Below, in pieces: positions 1 to 6,686 of a stretch of 30,107 bases of DNA. The translations under genes were made by a program, and so were the position numbers. The stretch comes from RGIG1959 sp051877215. GTDB taxonomy: Bacteria > Bacillota > Clostridia > Oscillospirales > Acutalibacteraceae. How positions within the stretch are numbered: position 1 is the stretch's first letter; each line of letters opens with the position of its first letter. The stretch covers positions 1 to 30,107 of the forward strand of contig JBJEIR010000187.1 of the NCBI GenBank assembly GCA_051877215.1. The letters run 5' to 3'. The notes under the pieces are model-generated. The model was not told the origin of the DNA. It ran no database searches and was given only the letters and a program-made list of their open reading frames with translations.

Positions 1-180
1 TCTCTCCCTCAGTCACCTGCGGTGACAGCTCCCTCATCAGAGGGAGCCAAGGGAACGGGCGCCGTACCAAGGCTTCTCCTGTGTAAGGGGAGACGGGTTG
101 ACACCAAAGCCCCTCCCCCTCGTCAGAGCAGCTCTAAGAACAAGCCTCCCCTGTGTAAGGAGAGGTAAAAGATCGTTTTT
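1..180. repeat. Palindromic intergenic repeat (partial, cut by window edge)
   Basis: This non-coding stretch carries two perfect palindromes in a row: GTCACC-TGC-GGTGAC at 12-26 and GCTCCCTC-ATCA-GAGGGAGC at 28-47. Two related phrases follow, both containing 'CTCCTGTGTAAGG' or 'CCCTGTGTAAGG' (about 76-90 and 147-160). It resembles the dispersed palindromic elements common between genes in Oscillospiraceae genomes; that link is from memory. No ORF with a ribosome-binding site runs through it. Confidence 0.55.
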
Positions 181-191
181 TGACACTCTCC

Positions 192-227
192 AAAATACGG
201 GCGGCAGCTTGCCGCCCGTATTTTTTT
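192..227. terminator. Strong rho-independent terminator, probably bidirectional
   Basis: The stem ATACGGGCGGCA / TGCCGCCCGTAT (195-206 and 210-221) has a 3-nt loop and is followed on the plus strand by a seven-T run. On the minus strand it is followed by ATTTTGG, so it could also end the rubrerythrin-fusion transcript, whose stop codon is at 358. The sequence between, 228-357, holds no convincing gene. Confidence 0.75.
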
Positions 228-357
228 ACGGTTTGCTTCGCACCTGAAATGTGCTTTGATTGTTTCGCGCCGCATTACGGCAGAGACAGGCCGCGCCGCT
301 TTATAAACAGCCGCGCGCTTGTTCGCGCTTCTTTTTTGCGCGACAGCTCAGGCTCTG

Positions 358-2511
358 TCAATAGTTTTCGGCATGGATCTCGAAATAGCTTTGCGGATGC
401 GCGCAGACGGGGCAGATCTCCGGCGCTTTGGTGCCGACGACGATGTGTCCGCAGTTGCGGCACTCCCACACCTTTACCTCGCTCTTTTCGAACACGGCGG
501 CTGTTTCCACATTTTTCAGCAGGGCACGGTAGCGTTCTTCATGGTGCTTTTCAATCGCACCGACCATGCGGAATTTTGCGGCAAGCTCCGGGAAGCCCTC
601 TTCCTCGGCGGTCTTGGCAAAGCCGTCGTACATATCCGTCCATTCATAGTTTTCGCCGTCTGCGGCAGCGGCAAGATTGGCGGCGGTATCGCCTATGCCG
701 TCAAGCTCTTTAAACCACATTTTCGCGTGCTCGCGCTCGTTTTCCGCTGTTTTTAAGAAAAGCGCCGCAATCTGCTCATAGCCCTCTTTTTTCGCGACGG
801 AAGCGAAATAGGTGTACTTGTTTCTGGCGCCCGACTCCCCTTCAAAGGCGGCGTGCAGATTCTTTTCCGTTTGCGTTCCCGCATAGCGGTTTTTGCTCTC
901 GGATGCCAGCGGCTCCAGCTTGTCTCCCGTGGCGCCGCACCGCGGACAAACCGCCGTCTCGCCCTCTTTTACCTCAAAAATTTCTCCGCACAGTTTGCAT
1001 TTGTACTTCATGGTAACTCCCTCCGTATGGTTGAATTTTGTATCATCGGATATTGCAGGAATATCCGTCATGGCCTGACCCACATGCGCAATACCGGTGT
1101 ATTGTGCAATATCTCTGTCTGTCGTTACAAGATTTTTTTCGGACAGCCCGTGGACACAGCGGTTTCCCGTGATTCTGGCAAACAGCTTCAGTTCTTCCAA
1201 AGACACATTCAAAAAGTTGGCAACTCGCTGCGCGGCCGCCTCCTCATGAAGCCTCTTTCGCAGCTCCGGATCCTGCGTGGCGACGCCGACCGGGCAATTG
1301 CCGCTGCCGCAGATACGGTATTGCTGGCAGGCCGCGGCGATCAAGCCCGCACTGGCGATCGCCACGGCGTCCGCGCCCATCGCCAACGCCTTGGCAAAAT
1401 CCGCCGACACCCGCAGCCCGCCGGTAATCACAAGGGAAATATCCGAGCCGACCGCATCCAAATATTTCCTTGCCCGATGCAGCGCATAAATCGTCGGGAC
1501 GGTGGTTGCCTCACGCAAAAGCAGCGGGCTGGAAGCGGTTGCGCCGCCTCTGCCGTCGATCGTGATAAAATCCGGGCCGGCAAACACACAGTACGCCAAA
1601 TCGCGTTCAATGTTCCCCGCGGCAATTTTAATGCCGATGGGGCGTCCGTCCGAGCACCTGCGCAGCATCTCTACCATATCCCGCAGATCCTCTTTGGAAT
1701 GCAGCTCCGGGAATTTACTGGGGCTTTGAATATCCTCCCCCTGTTTTTTCCCGCGTATGGCGGCGATTTCCGCTGTCACCTTTTCTCCCGGCAGGTGCCC
1801 GCCCATTCCGGGCTTTGTACCCTGCCCGATTTTGATTTCAATCGCATCCGATGTGCGCAGATTTTCATCGGTAACGCTGTATTTGTTCGGGATATATTCA
1901 AATATGTACTTATAAGCCGCCTGCTTTTCCTCCGGAAGGATGCCGCCCTCGCCGCTGCACATGGCTGTTTTCGCCATGGCAGAGCCTTTGGCAAGCGCGA
2001 CCTTCACCTCTTTTGACAAGGCGCCGAAGGACATGTGCGAAATATAAACGGGGCTGTTCAGAACCATCGGCTTCTTTGCGTGCTTGCCGATCACCGTGAC
2101 CGTATCCACCGGCTCTGCGTCGTCCAACGGGGGCGGATCGAGCTGAGAGCCGAGCAGTAAAATGTCATCCCATGCGGGAATCGGCATTTGCGTGCTCATG
2201 GCGCCGCCTATCGACTTGCCCGTCACGGCCATCTGATGGATTTCCTCCATATAGCGCGAGGAGCGGTCGTGCCGCGCCGTCGCGGCATCATACTCCAATC
2301 GGCCGGAATCGAATTTTTCCGGTGCGCCTTTCTCCTGTTCGGCAGGTGCGACCTGTTCGGCCTGTGCGACAGGTGCGGCCTGTGCGGCAATTGGCACCAA
2401 ATTGGACACCGGCTGCCTGCAAACGGGACAGCAGGCAAGCGCGGAAATCGGCTTGCCTTCTTTTTCCTCATCATAAATCGCGCCGCAAATCCTACATTTA
2501 TAAACGGCCAT
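358..2511 (-). CDS. Rubredoxin / GltS-like FMN domain / rubrerythrin fusion protein
   Basis: This 717-aa protein joins two enzymes that are usually separate. Residues 1-40 form a rubredoxin-like CxxC...CxxC knuckle, followed by an Ala/Gln/Pro-rich linker. Residues about 75-480 match the FMN-binding glutamate synthase domain, including the [3Fe-4S] cysteines C395-x5-C401-x4-C406, but there is no glutaminase domain. Residues 501-717 are a complete rubrerythrin: a short N-terminal zinc-ribbon/rubredoxin, a ferritin-like di-iron domain with ENEREH and EKHHEER motifs, and a C-terminal rubredoxin (CRNC...CPVC). The start at 2511 has an SD (GGGAGGG) about 9 nt upstream. The gene lies 20 nt after perR, so a role in peroxide reduction by electron transfer is likely. 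The cytoplasmic substrate of the FMN part is unknown. A Met at residue 501 with its own buried SD could also start a separate rubrerythrin. Confidence 0.88.
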   Translation of the reverse strand: MAVYKCRICGAIYDEEKEGKPISALACCPVCRQPVSNLVPIAAQAAPVAQAEQVAPAEQEKGAPEKFDSGRLEYDAATARHDRSSRYMEEIHQMAVTGKSIGGAMSTQMPIPAWDDILLLGSQLDPPPLDDAEPVDTVTVIGKHAKKPMVLNSPVYISHMSFGALSKEVKVALAKGSAMAKTAMCSGEGGILPEEKQAAYKYIFEYIPNKYSVTDENLRTSDAIEIKIGQGTKPGMGGHLPGEKVTAEIAAIRGKKQGEDIQSPSKFPELHSKEDLRDMVEMLRRCSDGRPIGIKIAAGNIERDLAYCVFAGPDFITIDGRGGATASSPLLLREATTVPTIYALHRARKYLDAVGSDISLVITGGLRVSADFAKALAMGADAVAIASAGLIAAACQQYRICGSGNCPVGVATQDPELRKRLHEEAAAQRVANFLNVSLEELKLFARITGNRCVHGLSEKNLVTTDRDIAQYTGIAHVGQAMTDIPAISDDTKFNHTEGVTMKYKCKLCGEIFEVKEGETAVCPRCGATGDKLEPLASESKNRYAGTQTEKNLHAAFEGESGARNKYTYFASVAKKEGYEQIAALFLKTAENEREHAKMWFKELDGIGDTAANLAAAADGENYEWTDMYDGFAKTAEEEGFPELAAKFRMVGAIEKHHEERYRALLKNVETAAVFEKSEVKVWECRNCGHIVVGTKAPEICPVCAHPQSYFEIHAENY
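1012..1024 (-). promoter_or_regulatory. Internal Shine-Dalgarno before the rubrerythrin part (ATG at 1009-1011)
   Basis: On the minus strand GGAGGGAG (1017-1024) stands 5 nt before an in-frame ATG at 1011. From that ATG a full 217-aa rubrerythrin could be made. The same bases are translated in the fusion as Thr-Glu-Gly-Val-Thr. This is what remains, or still works, of an independent gene start. Confidence 0.7.
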
Positions 2512-2531
2512 ATCATCGTCCCTCCCTACTT

Positions 2532-2918
2532 TTACGGTTTATGTCGGCACGCGGGGCAAAGTCCTTCAAAAATCAGGCGGTGACGCTCCACCTCAAACCC
2601 TGTTTGCTGTTCGATCTGCTCGTCATACTCCGTATGATATACAAGCGGCGCGTCAAAGACCCTGCCGCAGCCCGTACAATAAATATGGTAGTGCCGGTCA
2701 AGGCGCGCGTCATAGCGATCCGCCGCGGGGACTTTTACATTGGTTATCTCCGCATTGTCCGCCAAAACGCCGAGATTGCGGTATACCGTTCCCCGGCTGA
2801 TCCTGTCATCCCGCGAGCGCACATCCAAATAAATCTGATCGGCGGTGGGATGATCGCACCTTTGCCTAACCGCCTCTAAGATCATTTGCCGCTGTTTTGA
2901 GTTCCTTTGTCTTTTCAT
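2532..2918 (-). CDS. perR: PerR-type peroxide-sensing repressor (Fur family)
   Basis: This 128-aa protein has the Fur-family layout: a winged-helix DNA-binding half (residues 1-65) and a metal-binding dimerisation half. The ligands line up with Bacillus PerR: H23, D70, H76, H78 and D89 correspond in spacing to H37, D85, H91, H93 and D104. C81/C84 and the C-terminal CPAC pair would hold the structural zinc. The Asp at the D85 position, rather than Glu, marks PerR rather than Fur. PerR uses iron-catalysed His oxidation to sense H2O2 and releases its operators. An SD (AAGGAG) lies 8 nt before the ATG. It is first in an operon with the rubrerythrin fusion, which fits a peroxide regulon. Confidence 0.9.
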   Translation of the reverse strand: MKRQRNSKQRQMILEAVRQRCDHPTADQIYLDVRSRDDRISRGTVYRNLGVLADNAEITNVKVPAADRYDARLDRHYHIYCTGCGRVFDAPLVYHTEYDEQIEQQTGFEVERHRLIFEGLCPACRHKP

Positions 2919-2946
2919 CCTCGGAGCTCCTTAATAATATTGAGAC

Positions 2947-2986
2947 TTATTACTAATAATATACAACAAATTTTCCGCCGTGTCAA
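2947..2986 (-). promoter_or_regulatory. Sigma-A promoter with PerR-box-like palindrome
   Basis: On the minus strand there is a perfect -35 TTGACA (2986-2981), a 17-nt spacer and a -10 TATATT (2963-2958). Overlapping and directly following the -10 is the palindrome TTATTA-G-TAATAA (2959-2947). Its AT-rich inverted-repeat layout resembles the 7-1-7 Per box of Firmicutes. Its place over the start site suits repression by PerR of its own operon. Confidence 0.7.
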
Positions 2987-3366
2987 GACGGTTTTGCCAA
3001 AAAAAGGAGCAAACCCACCCTATCTTGATGCCCTTTGCGGCTTTCGGAAAGACGCCCAAAAGAGCAGCAGCCGCCTGTTCGCTCCCCCCGCTGTTCTCTC
3101 GCTTCTTTGCCCCCGTTCAAGCAGCCGCGCCGTACCGACTCATCGGATATCCGCCGCATATATCTTATCTGTATTCATAAATATTGCGGCGTATCCCGAC
3201 TTTTTCGCCCCGATAACTGCGGCACTCGGAACGGCATGCCGCCGATTGAAAAAAAAAGGGGGGGGAACAGATGCCCGTTCGGTTATACCGACCGAGAGCC
3301 GTCTGCCGTTTACCGTCAAAAATCTACCGATAAGCCCTTTTTTGCTGACAAAACAAACGGAAGGTG
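2987..3366. other. Intergenic region between divergent perR and LytTR operons
   Basis: About 380 bp without a convincing gene. The short ORFs here lack ribosome-binding sites and run across one another. It contains an A9G8 homopolymer run (3249-3265), three TACCG repeats (3286, 3311, 3325) just upstream of the LytTR promoter, and that promoter's -35 element (3345-3350). Confidence 0.6.
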
Positions 3367-3372
3367 TATAAT
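3286..3372 (+). promoter_or_regulatory. Promoter of the LytTR operon with TACCG direct repeats
   Basis: A -35-like CTGACA (3345-3350), a 16-nt spacer and a perfect TATAAT (3367-3372) lie 21 nt before the LytTR start codon. Upstream are TACCG copies at 3286-3290, 3311-3315 and 3325-3329. The last two sit in TTTACCGTCAAAAATCTACCG-type context, 14 nt apart start to start. LytTR proteins bind direct repeats, so these are candidate autoregulatory sites; this part is inference. Confidence 0.55.
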
Positions 3373-3393
3373 AAGAGGCAAGGAGGCGACAAT

Positions 3394-3834
3394 ATGAAAT
3401 TTCGCTTGGTAATTGACAGGAAACGAGAAGAAGAGCTTGTTGCCGTCGTTCACGAAAGAACCCCTTTGATCGACGAGATTGAAGCATTGGTCGCCAAGGG
3501 CGGGGCGTCGCAGGAGATTGTCGGATATGACGAAGAGGATATACGCCTGCTGCGCACAGAGGATATCGAAGCCTTCTATATCGAAAATGAAAAAACCTAT
3601 GCGATGTGTACCTGCAAAAAGAGATACCGAATAAAAAAGCCGCTCTATGAGCTGGAGGCGATTCTTCCCCCGAATTTTCGAAGAATCAACAAATCGAATT
3701 TGGCCAATATGCACCGTATCGTTCGGTTTAAAACATCCCTGAGCGGCGCCGTTGACGCCGAATTTCAAAGCGGGTTTCGCGATTATGTTTCCAGGCGATG
3801 CTTTGCACAGCTGAAAAGGAGGTATTCGTTATGA
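3394..3834 (+). CDS. LytTR-family DNA-binding transcriptional regulator
   Basis: This 146-aa protein has a LytTR DNA-binding domain in its C-terminal two thirds (about residues 45-140). The typical 'F.RINKSNLANM..I' core and the closing 'SRRCFAQLKRR' region are visible. There is no receiver domain, so it is a stand-alone regulator of the kind paired with DUF3021 membrane proteins. The ATG at 3394 is chosen over an upstream in-frame ATG at 3364 because AGGAGG (3381-3386) is well placed for it and the TATAAT lies between the two. Its stop overlaps the next start as ATGA (3831-3834), so the two are translationally coupled. The membrane partner probably modulates its activity. Confidence 0.85.
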   Translation: MKFRLVIDRKREEELVAVVHERTPLIDEIEALVAKGGASQEIVGYDEEDIRLLRTEDIEAFYIENEKTYAMCTCKKRYRIKKPLYELEAILPPNFRRINKSNLANMHRIVRFKTSLSGAVDAEFQSGFRDYVSRRCFAQLKRRYSL

Positions 3835-4244
3835 AAAAATTCTGGGTGGGATTTTTCAAAAGAGGATGTATGTTTTCGTGGGGCGGGCCGGTCATCTTAT
3901 GCGTGGTATGGGCCTGCTTAAAAGGCGCCGGAGTCATCGAAACGGTAACGGTAGATACCGCCGTTTTCGCCGTGATGTCCACGCTGGTGCTCGCTTTTGT
4001 TGCGGCGGGTATTTCGGTGGTATACCAAATGGAGCAGCTGCCCAAAGCAATCGCGGCGCTGATTCAGCTGGCGGTTCTTTATATGGATTATCTGATTATC
4101 TACCTGCTCAACGGATGGATGCCCCTCAAAGCAATCGGCCTCTTTACAGCCGTTTTTATCGCCGGCTTTGGTATCATATGGGCGATTATTTACCTGACGG
4201 TCAAGCATTCGGTAAATAAAATCAATGCGCAGCTTCACAAATAA
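3831..4244 (+). CDS. DUF3021 four-helix membrane protein
   Basis: This 137-aa hydrophobic protein has four predicted membrane segments (about residues 15-35, 44-65, 75-95 and 100-125) and a short basic cytoplasmic tail. Size, helix layout and coupling to a LytTR regulator match DUF3021. Members of that family are thought to act as membrane partners of LytTR repressors; the signal sensed here cannot be read from sequence. The SD AAAAGGAGG (3814-3822) lies inside the end of the regulator gene, and the start overlaps the upstream stop by 4 nt. Confidence 0.82.
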   Translation: MKKFWVGFFKRGCMFSWGGPVILCVVWACLKGAGVIETVTVDTAVFAVMSTLVLAFVAAGISVVYQMEQLPKAIAALIQLAVLYMDYLIIYLLNGWMPLKAIGLFTAVFIAGFGIIWAIIYLTVKHSVNKINAQLHK

Positions 4245-4265
4245 AAAGGAGAGAGGAAAACCATC

Positions 4266-4448
4266 ATGGAAGTCAAATTTATCAGAGTTGATTACAACAA
4301 CCATCCCGCCGCAACCGCACAGACGCAGGAGCACCGAACAATCATAGAAAATCAGGCAAAAGACGGCTATTTGTATGCGGGATATTTCCCCGTAAAAATG
4401 GGACCGAGCGGAAAGCTGCTCGCAGCCGACCTCATTTTCCAAAAATAA
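4266..4448 (+). CDS. Small DUF4177-like protein
   Basis: This 60-aa cytoplasmic protein carries the pattern '...IIENQAKDGYLYAGYFPVKMGPSGK...DLIF', as in DUF4177-type small proteins (a short alpha-beta unit with a 'GY.Y.GY' core). It follows the DUF3021 gene by 21 nt and has its own SD (AAAGGAGAG), so it belongs to the same operon. Nothing catalytic is visible. The operon ends at the hairpin at 4463-4502. Confidence 0.65.
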   Translation: MEVKFIRVDYNNHPAATAQTQEHRTIIENQAKDGYLYAGYFPVKMGPSGKLLAADLIFQK

Positions 4449-4462
4449 ATCCACAAAGCAAA

Positions 4463-4502
4463 ACGCGCCGAAAGCCTTGGTTTTTCAAGGCCTTCGGCGC
4501 GT
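4463..4502. terminator. Bidirectional terminator between convergent operons
   Basis: The stem ACGCGCCGAAAGCCTT / AAGGCCTTCGGCGCGT has one mismatch and a small T-rich loop. The minus-strand side continues with TTTTGCTTT. The hairpin sits between the stop of the DUF4177-like gene (4448) and the stop of the convergent secreted protein (4535), so it probably serves both. Confidence 0.7.
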
Positions 4503-4534
4503 ATGTTTCCATGCGGTTTTCTGTCGGCAATGCC

Positions 4535-5188
4535 CTATTTTGCCATCGAAGAAAGCACCTCATTCAGAGGGCGGGCGCCCTCTTCAAAGCCGCAAACCGT
4601 AAGCGGAATCCCACCGCTTGCCTCCATCGGAAGCGGTGAGCCGTACTGCTGACAGAAATAGGCGGGCAGGGATACGGCTGCATATATTTCATCGCCCGAT
4701 ACAAAGAATTTACTCTGCGGAGATATCCCCCACACATCCTCACCTGTTTTGCCGTTCAAAAACAGCAATACCCGCATATCCTTTCCGATCAGGGGGACGC
4801 CGCAGGAGGACACCTCCTCGGCCAAATACGGCTTGCCGTTTTCGTCGTTTTCATAACGGCGGCTTCCCTTTTCGGCAGCCGAAAAAACCGTCCCTTTACC
4901 GAGCGCCCCTTTGAATGAATCGATCACCCTGAGAGACAGATAATTTTGCCGGGCGTCGGTTTCCGATGAGATGCAATCGGCAAGAACGACCGCTTCGGCA
5001 TCGGCATACAGCGACTCCACCGTATAGGCGGCAGGCGCCCACAATTCAAAATCCATTTCCCCGCGCGTCACAAACGGGTCGGGAAACGCGCTGCTGTCTG
5101 CCATAGCGACAGCGACACACGAAGCAGCAATCAGCCCCACGCCGATCAGCAGCGCGGCGCACCGAAAAATCCGCTTCTTTTTAGCCAT
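4535..5188 (-). CDS. Secreted or membrane-anchored protein of unknown function
   Basis: I do not recognise this 217-aa protein. It opens with a lysine-rich start (MAKKKRIFR) and a hydrophobic stretch to about residue 28 ending in AMADS, which looks like a signal peptide. The rest is a soluble domain rich in beta-like segments ('AEAVVLADCISSE', 'MRVLLFLNGKTGEDVWGI') with a few cysteines. Its general style resembles other clostridial exported proteins that begin with 'ESLYADAEAVV'. A weak SD (GTGAGGT) precedes the ATG, and a TTGACA promoter lies about 135 nt upstream. It is monocistronic. Confidence 0.7.
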   Translation of the reverse strand: MAKKKRIFRCAALLIGVGLIAASCVAVAMADSSAFPDPFVTRGEMDFELWAPAAYTVESLYADAEAVVLADCISSETDARQNYLSLRVIDSFKGALGKGTVFSAAEKGSRRYENDENGKPYLAEEVSSCGVPLIGKDMRVLLFLNGKTGEDVWGISPQSKFFVSGDEIYAAVSLPAYFCQQYGSPLPMEASGGIPLTVCGFEEGARPLNEVLSSMAK

Positions 5189-5317
5189 AAAGATACCTCA
5201 CCCCTGCCAAGTCGGCCGCTGTCGGTACAGCGGCTGTCCATGCCGAATGTATTTTCCAAAAAAGAAGTCCATACCTTGACCGCTATAGTCTTTTCTATCG
5301 CTTTTCTTACCATTCCC

Positions 5318-5346
5318 ATTGTTCCATACTTGTTTTGATTTGTCAA
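5318..5346 (-). promoter_or_regulatory. Sigma-A promoter of the secreted protein gene
   Basis: On the minus strand there is a perfect TTGACA (5346-5341), a 17-nt spacer and AACAAT (5323-5318). It faces the gene starting at 5188, leaving a leader of about 120 nt with no obvious structure. Confidence 0.5.
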
Positions 5347-5579
5347 TATTTTTACGCCTTATACACAAAATATACCATGGAAAAGGAAATGAAAAGTCGA
5401 AAAAGCGCGCAGCTCTTAACATCGCGGCGGCGCCGGGTTTCACAATACTCACTGTCACAGCGTAAAGCTGCCGGTTTCCCTGCTTTTCAACGGATTTGTT
5501 GCCGAGCGCCGATTCATAGGCCGCCGCTCAGGATATTTCCAAACAATCATTTTCAAAGCGCTCTGTTGATGCGCCGAAG
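5347..5579. other. Intergenic region, nothing recognised
   Basis: Together with the promoter and leader next to it, this makes about 390 bp between two minus-strand genes. Short ORFs occur on both strands but have no ribosome-binding site and no protein-like composition. I see no clear terminator for the upstream gene that ends at 5580. Confidence 0.5.
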
Positions 5580-6260
5580 CTATTTAAAATACCTCTCCAA
5601 GATTTGCACATATTCGTCGGGAATCGCATAGCAACTGACATAGTACGGCTTAGGCGAGCCGTCTTTATTTTTCTGATCGGATGAAATATAGGTCGTGATC
5701 ACCCATTTCCCCTCCACCTTTCCCATATAGCCTTTATACTCTGTGGCAACGGGACAATCTTCATACGCATAATACAACCGTTTCATATGCTGATGCTCTG
5801 TCAGCATAAAGATTCCTTCGGTCTGATAGGTAAATGAAGCGGTTTTTTCTGATTCGATTTTTGCAATCCTCTGTAAAAAAGCGGTATCCTGTATATATTT
5901 CCCGCCCCAACACACCGCCGTGATTTCACCGCTTGCGGGAACGGCATACTCATCGCTAACATACAGATACTGATCTAAAAAAGACCGCGCAACCAAAAAT
6001 GTATGGGTGGGATCTTCTTTCACTTCTTTTATATTCCACGCGCCGTCTTCACTTTTGGCAATGATTTGACCTTCTGTATAGTCTCCGCTGACGAGTGAAT
6101 AGCACGCTCCGTTCCAAATCACACGTGCACTCCCGACTTTGGCAGAGCGGTCCGTAACAAAAAAGCCGCCGCGCCACAGTATAAAGAGTATACCGATTGT
6201 CAGTATACAACCCGCGCATAATACAGCCGTAACAGCTACAGCCGCTTTCTTTTTCATCAT
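5580..6260 (-). CDS. Membrane-anchored extracytoplasmic protein of unknown function
   Basis: This 226-aa protein begins MMKKKAAVAVTA and has one hydrophobic segment (about residues 5-27), so it is probably anchored by an N-terminal helix with the rest outside. The exterior part has several aromatic beta-like stretches ('GKWVITTYISSDQK', 'YYVSCYAIPDEY') and no motif I can name. The start at 6260 is preferred over the longer ORF (to 6338): AAAGGAG lies 7 nt upstream of it, and the promoter's -10 falls inside the longer version. It stands alone with its own promoter. Confidence 0.68.
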   Translation of the reverse strand: MMKKKAAVAVTAVLCAGCILTIGILFILWRGGFFVTDRSAKVGSARVIWNGACYSLVSGDYTEGQIIAKSEDGAWNIKEVKEDPTHTFLVARSFLDQYLYVSDEYAVPASGEITAVCWGGKYIQDTAFLQRIAKIESEKTASFTYQTEGIFMLTEHQHMKRLYYAYEDCPVATEYKGYMGKVEGKWVITTYISSDQKNKDGSPKPYYVSCYAIPDEYVQILERYFK

Positions 6261-6309
6261 AACGCCTACTCCTTTCGGTTTGTCAAACAGATTATATCGA
6301 CCGACTAAC

Positions 6310-6338
6310 AGCATACTACATAAATATATCCTTTTCAA
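6310..6338 (-). promoter_or_regulatory. Sigma-A-like promoter for the 5580-6260 gene
   Basis: On the minus strand there is TTGAAA (6338-6333), a 17-nt spacer and TATGCT (6315-6310). It lies about 50 nt upstream of the chosen ATG and supports that start. Confidence 0.5.
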
Positions 6339-6365
6339 CCTGCACCAAAAAAGATAAATTGGTTA

Positions 6366-6417
6366 CATTGTAGGTTCTACAATGATCATTGACAAACCTG
6401 CGAAAGTTATGAACAAT
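6366..6417 (+). promoter_or_regulatory. Inverted repeat abutting a plus-strand promoter-like sequence
   Basis: A perfect 8-bp inverted repeat CATTGTAG-GTT-CTACAATG (6366-6384) lies 4 nt before TTGACA (6389-6394). That is followed after 17 nt by AACAAT (6412-6417). The promoter faces spoVT, 270 nt downstream, with no ORF of its own. The palindrome could be an operator for it or for the divergent gene starting at 6260. Confidence 0.4.
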
Positions 6418-6622
6418 CCGTGCCGATTTGTGCAGTCTGCCGAAAACGATACAAAACAGGCGTCGTGTCCCCGCGATAACAATTACTAAACAGCACACGC
6501 GCACATGCCTTGCGCTGCCGATTGGCAAGTAATCTCCGACCCGAATAAGCGCCTGATTCGTCATGGTCTTTCATACATTTGATTTGTTATATCGCGTAAA
6601 CCTTAAAAAGTAAATTCAAGCA
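6418..6622. other. Long untranslated stretch upstream of spoVT
   Basis: About 200 bp between the TTGACA promoter-like sequence and the proposed spoVT promoter. No ORF with a ribosome-binding site is visible on either strand, and I see no convincing RNA fold. The whole gap between the 5580-6260 gene and spoVT is 426 bp. Confidence 0.4.
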
Positions 6623-6651
6623 GTATAAATCTCCTCAAAATACAGATAATA
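6623..6651 (+). promoter_or_regulatory. Sigma-G/F-like promoter of spoVT
   Basis: GTATA (6623-6627), a 17-nt gap and GATAATA (6645-6651) approximate the forespore sigma-G pattern (GHATR, about 18 nt, CATNHTA). It ends 35 nt before the ATG. In Bacillus subtilis spoVT is a sigma-G gene, which is why I prefer this reading; the -10 differs from consensus at its first base. Confidence 0.45.
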
Positions 6652-6686
6652 ACAACACCATTTGTAAATTAAGGAGAGATTTATAT

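Noticed and set aside
853..2016. 387-aa plus-strand ORF opposite the GltS-like gene
   Set aside because: It is a shadow frame of a gene with full family motifs, and has no ribosome-binding site.
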